Assembly (NCBI GenBank): GCA_019925095.2
Contig: CM034401.1
Span: 6,607,838 to 6,671,837 of the forward strand
DNA length: 64,000 nt
Direction: 5' to 3'
Source: Dendrolimus kikuchii
Lineage: Eukaryota; Arthropoda; Insecta; Lepidoptera; Lasiocampidae
Made by a program: the position numbers and the translations under genes. Below are positions 23,276-35,500 of this stretch, in pieces. Each line of letters begins with the position of its first letter. Position 1 is the stretch's first letter. The notes below the pieces were generated by a model. The model was not told the origin of the DNA, searched no databases, and was given only the letters and a program-made list of their open reading frames with translations.

Positions 23276-24248
23276 ACAGCGTAGCATTTTCTATTCTATT
23301 CGTTTAGCGTTAATGCCACTTGTCTATAGGGTCCGACAGCGTAATTCGTTGAGTAAAACAAAACGAGTTCGGATAGCGCAATAAGTTTTTGCTATGAAAC
23401 CAGTCATTGAAGAAATCCTTCTTCATGTAATCTGGCGAAGTAAAACCTGGCACAGGCTACATACAACATTATTTATTATCTTAGCAAGATATCAGTGTAT
23501 TTGTTGCAGTTAATGTAACACCAAAAGCACCTAAATACTATGTAACGGGAATTATAATGGGTATTATAATAAAACAAAGAAAATATCAAAAAGCGTTTTT
23601 ATTAAAAATCGTTGTAAATATTAACAATACACTAAATTATCATTAAAAATAAAATAAAATATCAATACATTTGGTGAAAATGCTTGTGATCACATCACGA
23701 TAACATTAATTAAATAATATCTTGAGATTGTTAATGCTCTTATCTTAATACTGAAAATCAGAATATAATTTACATGATTAATAAGTCAGTACATTCTGTA
23801 TTTGAGACATGGAAAGGATAATATTTTATATGTGTATCGCCATCTATTACTTGATTTATTAATTAAACATAATATTTCGCACCAAATTTAACCCACTTTA
23901 GACTAGCTGCAGATGGCTGAACAGGTATTGGCTTTGTACGCAAAAGCATCTATTACAGAGCCATCTGTTGCTAACTAAGAATGGAAACGGAAGAAAAATA
24001 GTATGTTACAAGAAGGACCATTCCCTAGTAAATTGAAAAATTCCGTAAATCCCTTATTTCTAGAGGGCGCTAAACTATTGTATTTTATATAGTAAAAATA
24101 ATGTTATATATTGAACTAATATTTTCATGATTTAAAATAGAATGTATAAACCAAATCTGCATAAACTTGATTTAAATGGAAACATGTTACTCATATTTCT
24201 TTATTTTTGTTGGTTATTTCTTTTCAACGGACGGTCATAACTATCTAT
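23276..24248. other. Non-genic AT-rich spacer
   Basis: No supported gene or repeat. Confidence 0.4.
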
Positions 24249-24370
24249 GGTCTCAATATAAGGAATGTCCAAGACCGCACGAAGTCGAGATGAAAAATTA
24301 GGAAAGCGGACCCTAAGCGCCGAAGCGAACGCTCCGAACGGAACCGGGATTTAACGCTCGGATAATGATG
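24249..24370 (+). mobile_element. RTE retrotransposon 3'-terminal fragment
   Basis: AGGAAAGCGGACCC, then GAACGCTCCGAACGGAACCG and TTAACGCTCGGATAATGATG, match (inverted) the terminal 120 bp of the RTE copy at 5030-5413. It is the far 3' end with its GATGATG-like tail, extremely 5'-truncated. Confidence 0.65.
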
Positions 24371-25103
24371 TTATTCCTTTATTATATTATTCTTCTTCCA
24401 TGGTACGGACTACACTTCGGATAGTCAAGATCTAAATTTTAAGCTTCACACAATAATAAAATTAACCACAACATAAATAATAATTAGGCTTATTAAAAAC
24501 ATAGTTACTTCCATATACGATTCGTTATTATCGTAAGTAAATTATAGCTAAAACTTGGCTTGTAATCTTTAAATACTACAAATTCTTCTTTAAGTACATG
24601 CATATAAAAATGTAAATATAGCAATAATTAATTATTATATTTTTTATCACAACTCTTAATTAACCGGATAACAAGCGAAGTAACGTGCAGCGAAACTGAA
24701 ATTTCAAAACCTAGCAAGTGATTGTCAGCAAATTTTACAACAAAACAAAATTGTTGATTAGAAGTAATATAATATTTTGTTAAAGTTTTTACATGCTTTA
24801 TGTTACAAGTATAATATACATTGGCTAATTAATACCTAGCAAGTCAAACGTTGCACAAACATTCGTTTAAAAGAATCCTAAGTTTTGAAATTGCACCGCT
24901 TAAGTACAATGCAGTCTCTGTTATTTTCAGATTTTCATAAAGCCAATCCACTAAATCAACCTAAAATATAATTTAAAAACTTGTCTTATTCGAAAAAATA
25001 AAAATTAGCTTTACAATTATTGATTGATTTTTAGATAAATATATAATAACTTTGGAAGACAGTAATGGACGGAAACGCTTATCTTTAGTCGGTTTTTATC
25101 ATT
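24371..25103. other. Non-genic AT-rich spacer
   Basis: No supported gene or repeat. Confidence 0.4.
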
Positions 25104-25600
25104 TTAGGGCCGTCCATAAAGTACTAAACGATAAATTTTACCTTTTCTGGACCCGTTCCTTTCTCGCTAAGCTGCATCACACTTTCCGCCCCCTTAATTG
25201 TACATACGCCACAGTAATCAAAACCCCCTTTTTCCTTTTTTACTTTTTAGAAACAATTCATATATTACGTCACGCGATAGGGGGGTGTCAGTAAAGTGTG
25301 ACATTGTGTAATAAGGGGTGGGAGTGGTCCTAAATTTCGTGACGTCACATTTCAAAATCTAACATCTTTAAGCTTTAAAACGCGAAAGTTAAACTATTAA
25401 CGAAAAACTTCAAAATATTTCCAACTCTTATCAGTATGAGCATGGTGTTTAAATTATTAAAAAATAGATTTAGATGGAAATAAAACTAATTACCGAACTG
25501 CTGCTGAAATTGAAATATGTGATGTCAGACTAGGGAGGGAAGAATCTCACGAATGTGACCAGCTTTGACGACACGGAACTTATCCTTATGCGAACTGCGA
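25104..25600. mobile_element. Family B composite of opposed partial copies
   Basis: AGGGCCGTCCATAAAG starts a copy at 25106. About 25175-25212 reads like family B in the opposite direction. From 25266 the forward order resumes (TTACGTCACGCGATAGGGGG, AAAGTGTGACATTGTGTAAT, CTCACGAATGTGACCAGC). The block is thus a rearranged or nested family B copy. Confidence 0.5.
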
Positions 25601-27139
25601 ACATCACGATTCCTAAGACAACGTCCCCAGGCTATGTCATATTTTATCACATCAGCGATACCCTACTCCGTATGCGAACGTACTTTACCGACGGCCCCTT
25701 TCTCTAGAATTTACTAGAATGAGGGTTTAAAAGATATACTTATTTACTAATATAGGACGGAGCGTATCTAAAATTACTTTATTTTGGTACCGATAAACGC
25801 AGAATAAACCCGAAATAACTTAAATTACGAATTCACTTGAGGTTAGTACATCATTATCTGACTCTTGATTACGGCAGTCCAATAACAGAATACAAATCTA
25901 ACCTACATCTTACATACAAGTCAATGCCAGAATTTATGGCCGGCCTACTGACACCTGTTAATGCTGATATTAGACGCAACAACCAAATTGAGTAAATTTG
26001 GTTGAACGGCACGACATTGAAAGGACACGACGATATTCAAGGACCTTGAATGATCGAGGTTTATATTTATAAGGTATGCTTTGGTTGATTCATCATTGGA
26101 AGACAGAAACGAACAATTTATACTGTTTCCAAGCGTTTATTTTAATTTTAACGTTTGCACGTCTATCAAGTTATATATTTCCTGACAGTAAATCCCACAT
26201 GAAACAAATGACATAATTGTCGTTCTTTATTGTTGTAGGTGACGTAATAGTGATGTTATGTTAGTACATGAATAATGCACAGACTATTAAACCATCGACA
26301 ATATACGTAATACAAATTCGAAAGAAATCGATTTGAAAATAGAATATGCTCTACTTAAATGAAAAATAATACCGGAATTGCCGGTGAGTGCCGTTTTATT
26401 GGCTTATTTAATATGTGTAAAATAAGTTAATCGAAATGTAGGTAATATTTATTACAGGATATAGTATTTTTTAGCAAAAATATATAGATAAGTTAAATTG
26501 ATTAAAACTTATTAATAAATGAAGTCTATTTTTATAATTTATAACAAACCGACTCGGTAACACACTAGGACATTACTAATTGATATGTCATCGAGCTGTC
26601 AAAAGTAAAATAAATGCTTGGAAACACTATAATATAATTGAAAAATAATACTAAGAATGACAGTAAAATACGTAGCTTTGAAAACGCCTCAGAATCCTCT
26701 CTAGAATATTTCCAGAGGTCAGGACTGGTACTAACTTACGTGTTGATAAAACAAAACTACCACCAGACTTTCAACAAAGATTTTGTTACTTAAAACATAT
26801 TTTTATATAATATAATCTCTATCCAAAATTTAAAGTCTCAAGTTTCTTTTCGATTTAATGTTTTGATTTTAAAAATTTAATAAGAAAAAGGTTTAAATAA
26901 GAAAACGTTAGTGGAAAATGTCGTAGTGTTTGTTTGTATCACAACACAAGAGAAAAAAGACAACCGTTCGAAATTAAGGTATTGCACAGCATTCTGAAAC
27001 TGATTTAAGCTAAGCAGACGCCATAAATTAGGTCTTAGAATATACACTAAAATAATATTCGATATGAATAATCTAAGCTAATAATTATGACTAGGGTGTT
27101 GTTTTCTCAGAACCATATTCTACAACAATAATATTAAAA
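25601..27139. other. Non-genic AT-rich spacer
   Basis: No supported gene. A small palindrome (CCAAATT...AATTTGG) lies near 25985. Confidence 0.4.
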
Positions 27140-28107
27140 AAATATCATCATAAATATCCCATTGTTGGGCTTGGGCCTTCATATACGGGAGCGAACGTCA
27201 AATGCGCAGTAGACCAATTATAGTAGCGCGCGATAGTGTACAAATCTTGTAAGCGGAATAGAGCTAAAAATTCATAGCAAGCAACATTCTGCCATTTTCA
27301 TTTGCTAGTAAAGTTTAATATAGATTATTTACATGTCGGAAACCGGTCTGCCGTTTCTGCGCTAACAAAAACTGCCGATCTGAATTATATCTTGTGTAAA
27401 ACTGTATAGCGCGAGCAAAGTTAAATGCGCTTCGGGTGAAGTTAATTCAGTGAGCTTTCGCAGATCCAGTCGAATTTTAACGGTTATTATACCTTACGGT
27501 ATGTTGTGCGAAAGAGATGGCATGCGAATCCAGATAGCGACCGAACGAAAACACAACACTCCTCTCTCAGCTCTGTCTATGAACCTTATAACTATGTACT
27601 TCACAATGATGTGTACGAACTTCAAGGAAGCATTTAAGTTTTGCTCGTACTATATTTTTAAGTACCCGACTATAAAATATAGCTATAGAAAAACTGAAAA
27701 ATTCTGTAAATTCCACTTTTCCCAGAGAGCGCTGCCAAGTCTTCATTTTCTTACATTTAGATACAATCAAAATACTCACTAGACTTAATCAACATTTTAT
27801 TATTTGAAACAATTTTTTTTTATACAAAGAAGCAACTTAAAACTTTAAATTTTCGAATGAGATGATCTAAAAAATCTGTTATAAATAATAATTATGATGT
27901 TGATTGAAAGGTTAGTGGTTAATTGCTATACCAAATAGCAACGAAAGACAAGAGACGTGGCGCCCTCTAGAACTGTAAGATGTGAGGGCTATTCCACAGT
28001 TACATTTATTTCGAGATTAGCGACGTTCGAAACCTGCCTATCCGCCTTTGTATACTGTTCGATGTAGACTCAAGCCCAACTGTGGGACGTTCATGGGCTG
28101 ATATTAT
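27140..28107. repeat. Segment flanked by inverted SINE tails, containing repeat Q copy 2
   Basis: 27140-27178 (CCCATTGTTGGGCTTGGGCC) and 28068-28107 (CAAGCCCAACTGTGGGACG) are inverted copies of the tail seen at 21440. Between them lies a family Q repeat (27196-27480, matching 3955-4240) and otherwise unassigned sequence. It could be two independent SINE tails or one fold-back-like unit. Confidence 0.4.
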
Positions 28108-28335
28108 ATTATTATTTAAATTAAATTACCGTCCTAGAACACGGAACTAACCATAGTGCAAAATAAAATTAATAATAATTATAATTTAAATAAGTACATA
28201 GATTGCAAAAAATATTAGAATCTTATACTGTCACATAATAAATCGTACTTAATTAGAGATTATTCTTTACAGTTTCTTGAGCCGTGACGTCATAATATTT
28301 GGTTAATCAAACATCAAATTAAAATATTAAATTAA

Positions 28336-28370
28336 AATCGCGCTTAAAACCGTTAATACTTTGTTTTAAT
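28336..28370 (-). repeat. Penelope-associated terminal motif, copy
   Basis: The minus strand reads TAAAACAAAGTATTAACGG then TTTTAAGCGCGAT, matching the ends at 17001 and 44226. Confidence 0.4.
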
Positions 28371-28759
28371 TATACTATTATCATAATATAATTTGTTCAT
28401 TTATATTGTATTAGTCGCACATAAATACTTAATTCATCTGTCATATGTAATGTTCAAATAAGTAGACCTTAATAATTTAATTTAAATGTATAAAAAGTTA
28501 AATTAAAATAATGTTTACGTACATATTCGTTGTTCTTAATATTATGTTGGTATATTTATTGTTATTGAGATAAATTAACAAGTTGCATATATTTAAAATT
28601 TTAAAAATCAATTAATTAATATTACATTATTTAAAAATGTAATGTGAGCAATTGAATTTTGGCTACTCTGTTTTTAAAGGTTCAAATCCCGTTGACATGA
28701 TCAGTGTACATTTGGACTAGGTGCACTCCGATGGCTATCAGTTCATGGCAGCTGGTAAA

Positions 28760-29010
28760 CCGAGTGTAGTCGGATGACGGTGTTAGATCCGAGTTGACTC
28801 GGACAACTGTGCCTGACCCGAGTTGCCTCGGATAACAGTGTCTGACTTGAGTTGCCTCAGATAACAGTGTCTAACCTGAGTTGCCTCAGATAACAGTGTC
28901 TGACCTGCGTTGCCTCAGATAACAGTGTCTGATCTGAGTTGTCTCAAATAAGTGTCTGACCCGTGTTGACTTGGACAAGAGCGTCTGATTCGAGTTTACT
29001 TGGACTGTGT
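28760..29010 (+). repeat. 29-bp minisatellite, about nine units
   Basis: Units of 29 bp follow each other from 28760, e.g. CCGAGTTGCCTCGGATAACA then GTGTCTGAC. The best-conserved unit has CTGAG-TTGC-CTCAG, so each unit contains a short palindrome. Outer units are more diverged, and one inner unit is shortened by about 3 bp. Confidence 0.75.
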
Positions 29011-29507
29011 TTAAATTTATTGGATTACTTTCTATAAAATCAAAACTGTGTCGACAGAAAACCTCTGTGATTCTGATATCTGTAATCTTGAAAATCTAGT
29101 TGAAAATGGACACACTGATATGAATGAACTCGGTGGAGTGTAAATTGCTATATGTCCAGTCAAATCATGTTATTCCCTATGAGGAAACCTAGTGCTAACA
29201 TAATCTGACAGTGTCAACGAGGCTCAACGAAACTAGCTGTAGTAAAAGCTGTCTATAGGCTAAAATATGAAATCATTTTCTTTTAATAAAAAAATTGCAC
29301 TGCCCATGTATTGAAATATATTGTGTATGAATTACCGTTTTTGTTCAAGCTTCTTACTTAGAGTGAAAATTGATAAATGAAAACTTGATATAAGTTCTGT
29401 ACGAAAATATTAGTAGCGTACGCAGCCCAATATTTCGAAAAAAAAAATTATTAATGCGCATGCAGCTTTTTTTTGAAACAAGATCGTTGTTTTAAGAGGA
29501 TGTGACG
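29011..29507. other. Downstream region of the SVOP-like gene
   Basis: AT-rich; probably holds the 3' UTR and poly(A) site of the minus-strand SVOP-like gene. A minus-strand AATAAA lies at about 29018-29023. Confidence 0.35.
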
Positions 29508-32500
29508 TCACGTTGTGGCGGTGACACTGTCCCTTAGCTCGCGGCCTTTCGTTTCAATGGGTAATGCCAGACAAGCCCCGGCCGCCAACGTGGCAGCCGC
29601 CGCGTAGACGCCAGTCGCTAAACCTATAGAGTTCTTCAGCAATACCTAAAAACAACGTGTGAATGGAATACTTGTGAATAACTGAGACACTTGATACCCT
29701 GAATAACCTCAGAGCCCTTTGATTTTAAACATACTACATTGTGACGTCATAATTGACTTGTAACATTGTTGTGAACAAAATATATGTTTTCTAATTCTAA
29801 AGTGTTATCTCTCTCTCTCTCTCATTCTAACAAGTCAAATATCGTATTGATTATTTTTAATTTTTAAACAGTAATTATAATTATATAATTCTATGATGAT
29901 GGCAGCATCAACAAATTTTTACATTGTCATGATCATGAATTAAGAAAAAATTGATATTGTCATGTATTTATACTGAAATGGTGTAAGTGAAAAAAAAATA
30001 TCTCCCTCATGGTGCAATTTATACTCTGTCCTTACAAGTTTTGATTGATCTATGTCCCGATCAAATAACACGTCATAAATAGGGTACTTCACAGTCTACG
30101 TAACTGAGACATTTGAAAGTATAAATAATTTAACCTTCAAGCCTCTTTGAATTCAAAAAGACGTACTGCATTATTTATACTATAGTAAATCCATAAAATG
30201 GTTCGAGTTTGTACAATGCTTTTATAAATCTGAAAATAATCAGGGGGGCTAATTTGGACCAGCAGACTCTGAAAATGCATTTTTTAGAATTTTGTCTGTC
30301 TGTTAGAGCATCAGTTGCAAACTGCTGAATGGATTTAAATGAAATTCGAAATGGAGCTAACTTATATCACGGGGCGTAACTTAGGATACGTTTTACCCTG
30401 ATAAAAGACGTCGTTTACTTGGAATAGATAGATTAACAAAATAGATGGCGCTGTAATTGCGATGCAGACAACCATCGGTGTAATTCAATAACAAATACGT
30501 TGCCAGGTTGCCCATATGTACTTTATTACGTATTATTAGGTACTTTAAACCTGGGTTGGCTGCAACTTTTCTATATGTTTTGCTGTGCAGTTCTCTACAC
30601 TATATTGACTTAGTTTCTTTGTAATTGTAGTGAATTGAACAAGAAACTAAAGTATTGAAGGTTTATATATATATATATATATATATTATAATAATTCTAA
30701 TGATCCTGTTTAATTGTTTGGGGTAAAATAATATGTGTTCGGATTAATATTAATTTATAGATGCCTATGTTTTTTATTATTTCAATTTGGATAAAATAAG
30801 GTGCAGTCAAATGACCGACGGAATTTAATGTTTAAGTAAGTTTGATGTAAGGAAAATGGATCACTTTGTTCAAAATCGCAGCTTTCCCTTGGTTTGTCGT
30901 TTGACATTCTTTCACAGCAATTGATGCATATGCTACACTAATAATTGTGTTTATTTATTCAAAATCATCCGATACGATTCCTGATAAGATTTATTGATTT
31001 TTCAAAATCTAAGGATACCACTATAGTTTTAGTCAAAATTGGACGTTTAGCTATTATAGTACAGGATTGGGCCCCAAAAGACCACTTGAAAATAAACTCT
31101 GGATAATAAATTATATATCATATATCATAACATTTATATATCTTGTATGTCTTTGTAATATTATTATTTATATTAAAAAAAATGTCCACACCTGTGCAAC
31201 ATACGGAGTTATCATAGCACCCAATCTTGCAACGCCACTGCAAGAACCGACCGCGGTCGCCCTCAAGGCCGTGGGGTATACCTTGAATTTCAAAAGAAAA
31301 CATCACCACACAAAGTAAACAGATATTAAGAAATCTTAATATTCTTTGTTATTGTATAGCCATATAATGGATAATAATATTGTACGGCTACAAAATAACG
31401 AAACATGGTTTTTTATAGAGAAATATTTTGAATTAATTGAAAGCAGCACATCCTTTCTGAGTGGGTGCCAACAATGTTGCAGTTTACGATATCAGAAATT
31501 CATAAAAGGTACAGTTTACAAACAATAAAGCGCACAGTCTGTTGATGATATTCCCCTCTCCGAATTCATTTCATAACCCTCGGTCGCAGTTGAAACTAAA
31601 AAAAAACTGCGGTTCATTAGGTCAACCTTATATTTTCGCAAAATAGATATGTTTCCCAGTGGCCCAATTCTGCTATTACTTTTTCGTCAAAGTCGCCAGA
31701 CTCTATCATCTCAATCGTAGTTTTGTCTGATTTCCGTATTCTGATAATCTCAATGCCGTGCCACGAGCACGCCACTCTATATTTATGAATATGAGAATAA
31801 GCGAAATATCGCGAAAAATGTTTAAAATTTTTGGTAACTATTCAACATTTATTTCAGCTAACGCCATTTCTATTAATGGTAACACCAATTTTTTATAACT
31901 ATTATCGATATCGAGAGAATATTGTGGATTTAGTAGAATACGAATTTATACACTGTGGCGATTAAATCCTACTTTGAATATCTTCACAACGCAAAGATAT
32001 TTAAACAGCAGAATTGGACCCCAGATGTGTACAACAAAGACAATCATTTTAAAAGAATTAGAAATAATGGAAACACTAATATAATATAATGATAACAAAA
32101 CACATGTACTTAGAACTTGACTTCTAAGGACTTACCTCTGGCGTATAAACGTACGCTGCTTGGAACAGACCAGCGATGATTCCACGCGCAAGGAACAGGA
32201 CGCAAGTCAGGAACGTACGGCTGAAATATATACAACAAACAAACTAGACCTTTCTTTACTCCATGGATATAAAACTACCCTATGGAGAAATAATGCCGTA
32301 GCCGAAAAAACATTTATATCTCTAACAAATTCCATAACACCGGATTATACCCAAAACTGTTATAAGGAACAAAGAAAGTTATTTCATATAATATGGACAA
32401 CTTTAACTTGCAGAGAAATTCAAGATATGATAATTTAAGTAATATTTTAACATAGAACTAAGTCTGTCTGTTTCAGTTCTAACTAATAATCTGCACCACC

Positions 32501-35500
32501 TACATCGCCTGATGAGGTTAAATTATTCCTTAAGTTAAGTTGCCTGGAAAAGATTGCTTTAAGCGATAAGGCAGCCTATTGTTTCTACCATGACAATATT
32601 GTAATCGTGCATTTCTGTAATTGTGTATTAGGTGAGCAATTAAGTCTTATCCGTGCGGGAAAGGAGAAAGAATACAATTTCCTGCGGCCGGGCGGCCTGT
32701 CGTAAGAGGCGACGCAACAACCCACAGCCAGGTTGTAGGGCATTTGCCCGACTGGATGGCTACCACCCCTCGTCTAAAATATGTCGCCATAACAACCTTG
32801 AGTTGTGTTCCGGCATTAGTGACCAGGTTCCAGTCTCCCTTAAGAGAGCAGCAGCGCATTTGTAGCAACTTTGCTGTTGCAAATGTCCATAGGCGATGGT
32901 AACAGCTTTCCATCAAGTGGGCCGTCTGCCTGTCTGCTGATCTCTTGCAATAAAAACAAGTGTTATCTATTCTATTCTATAGTACAGCCATGTTGGAATA
33001 ATTATTCTGACGGACGGCTTGATCAGTGTGATACAACGCTCTCACTGGCGTCGTCTTAATTGGCAAGAATCGTACGATGATACGATGCGTTCTCGTCGCA
33101 AGATGAGTTTAAACATACAGATTTCTTTAGTGTCCTAAATTCCTAATGGAAGCTCGGTAGCCATCGGGCGACCACAAGCTATGTTTAATAATGATGGTAC
33201 GATGGGTCTGATCGTCCGATCATTTAATAAAATATACCGATCTCAAGTCATCAAGTCAAGATCAAGTTGTTACACGAGTATTTATTTTATTTTTAAAGTA
33301 ACGTATTTATTGTTGGCTTTTATTAAAATTTATTTATTTGTTTTACTAATTAAATATTACATAAATAGTATTAGTTTTATTAATTATTATTTTTATTTAT
33401 TATTTTATTAACAAAATTGGGTTGTTTTGGTCTTACGCCAAAAGAAAGGTTTGCACTGAAAATTAGCATTGTGTCGGATATTATTCCGACACAGCAATAT
33501 GCTGAGTGCAAACCTTGTTTGCTGAAAATGCGGCGTACAAATTCTCAAAATATGCTTTGTGTATAAAAATATATAAGGATAATATGTAATTACGTCGCTA
33601 TTTCTTCAAATAAAGTTTTTCTGTCTTTCTATATCCTTTGAGTGTCCAAATTGGCCACGCTTCATCGCATAAGCACAACGCGCGGGGCACGGAGCGAGTA
33701 CTTAGAGCCGACACATTTGTAAAAGTTGTCTTCGCTATTTCGTATATCAAAATGATGGTTGAAAAATTCACCGCGCTGATTTCTGGATTTGAAAAGTGTA
33801 TTATGTGATCTGCGTCTCCTTTTTTCAAGGTCATTTGAAATTTTCAAAGCAATTTTGCCCGACAGCAAAAACTGCATCTTTGTAAAGAGCTCTGTTAAAA
33901 TGTTGCTTTATACTTGATCGCGCCGCAACGCCATCGTGCGACTACCTGCGATCTATTAGAACACCCCTGTTGAATCATCGTACGACGAGAACGCATCGTG
34001 TCATTGTACGATCCTTGCCAATTAGGACGACGCCACAGAATATCGGCGTCAAACAGTTCGTCTTGAGGCAATCGTGTTTTGTATGCTGAGTCGAGTGTCG
34101 TAGACCCACTTTCGCCTTCACAATTTCCCATCTTCCTATGCCCTCCTATATCATACTCTCTAGGCCATTTTTTGTAACCTATCCCCACTATTCCATCTTA
34201 AAGGCTGGTAACGCGTTGGCATTACCCCTAGTGCTGGAAACCTCCATAGGTGACGGTCACCACTTTCCATGAGATACATACATACATAACTTCACGCCAG
34301 TTCCCTTGCGGGGTACGCACGAACCACAGAGCGCCATTTAGGCTTATTCTTACACACCTCACTTGCTTCTTTGACATTCATAACTCTTGTCATGCACGCT
34401 CGTCTTATACTCTCCGCTCTTTCCATGAGATGATTATTAAAAACAAATTACACACATTTATGCACATCCAAGAAAGGTGACGGATACGCTATAATACATT
34501 CCTGAGCTCAGATTGCAAAATATGACAAGTGATGTTAAGGTTTCTTTGTATTATGTTCATATTTTCTATAATTGTAGTGGGTTTAGTTACTTTGAATGAA
34601 TTAACGGCGTTGTCTAAGTGTGTTTATATTATTAATTGTTGAAATTCATTTACATAACCTGATTATAGTAATCAATAACTGATTTTATTTCTGACCTTAT
34701 TTTTAAGATTACATGCCTTCCAGGTAGAATTTAGGGCTGATGTATTCATATCCATTTTGTAATAGAAAAATATAACGATTTTTTTAAAGTCATATCTCAA
34801 CTCATCACATTCCTTTGACCTATTAGTCCCTGTCTCGTTTGAACGAAACATTATATGTGCAATCAAAATTAATAGCGAATTACTCAAATATTTAATATGC
34901 ACGCATTATTTAAGCTATAATATGAAATATTGACATTTTAGCTGACTGGTCCCTATCAGGTTTAATATCGACTTTGGCAGAACTCACTTGGCATTATAGA
35001 TGAGCACGCACACGCACGCAGCGAATATGACGAATTGGACCGCCATTGTCTTCTTGCGGCCAAACTTTTCAATTATAAATATGGTTGCAAAAATACCTGA
35101 AATTTGTTAAGTAATGTAATATTCACGAGATTTAGCTAACGTAAATTATTGATAAAATTATTAATAAGTGATAAATTATTGATAAGTAATAAATTGTATG
35201 TGTCCCAGTGTTGAAATTAGAATTTTACCAAATTTCAGAATAATTGTTTAAAGCCCTAACTTTCTTTTTAATTTTATTTCCGATTTTTTCAAAACTTCAA
35301 ATAGCCAATTTAGCATAACCCGTGGTGCTATCTTATAATTCAAAAATATTTTTAATGGTTAATGTCATTTCTAGTTTCCTTTCCATGACGTTAATGCTCT
35401 ATAATTAGATTTCATATTGTTATAACTTAGGTTCCGACAAAAACAAATTCCACCTGCATATCTGTAAATACACATTTTATTACCTGTCGGCATTTGAACT

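Noticed and set aside
27450..27782. 110-codon plus-strand open frame
   Set aside because: AT-rich, no family resemblance, lies next to repeat Q between inverted SINE tails.
28760..29010. CRISPR-like array
   Set aside because: Units are contiguous 29-mers without spacers in a eukaryotic context; it is a minisatellite.
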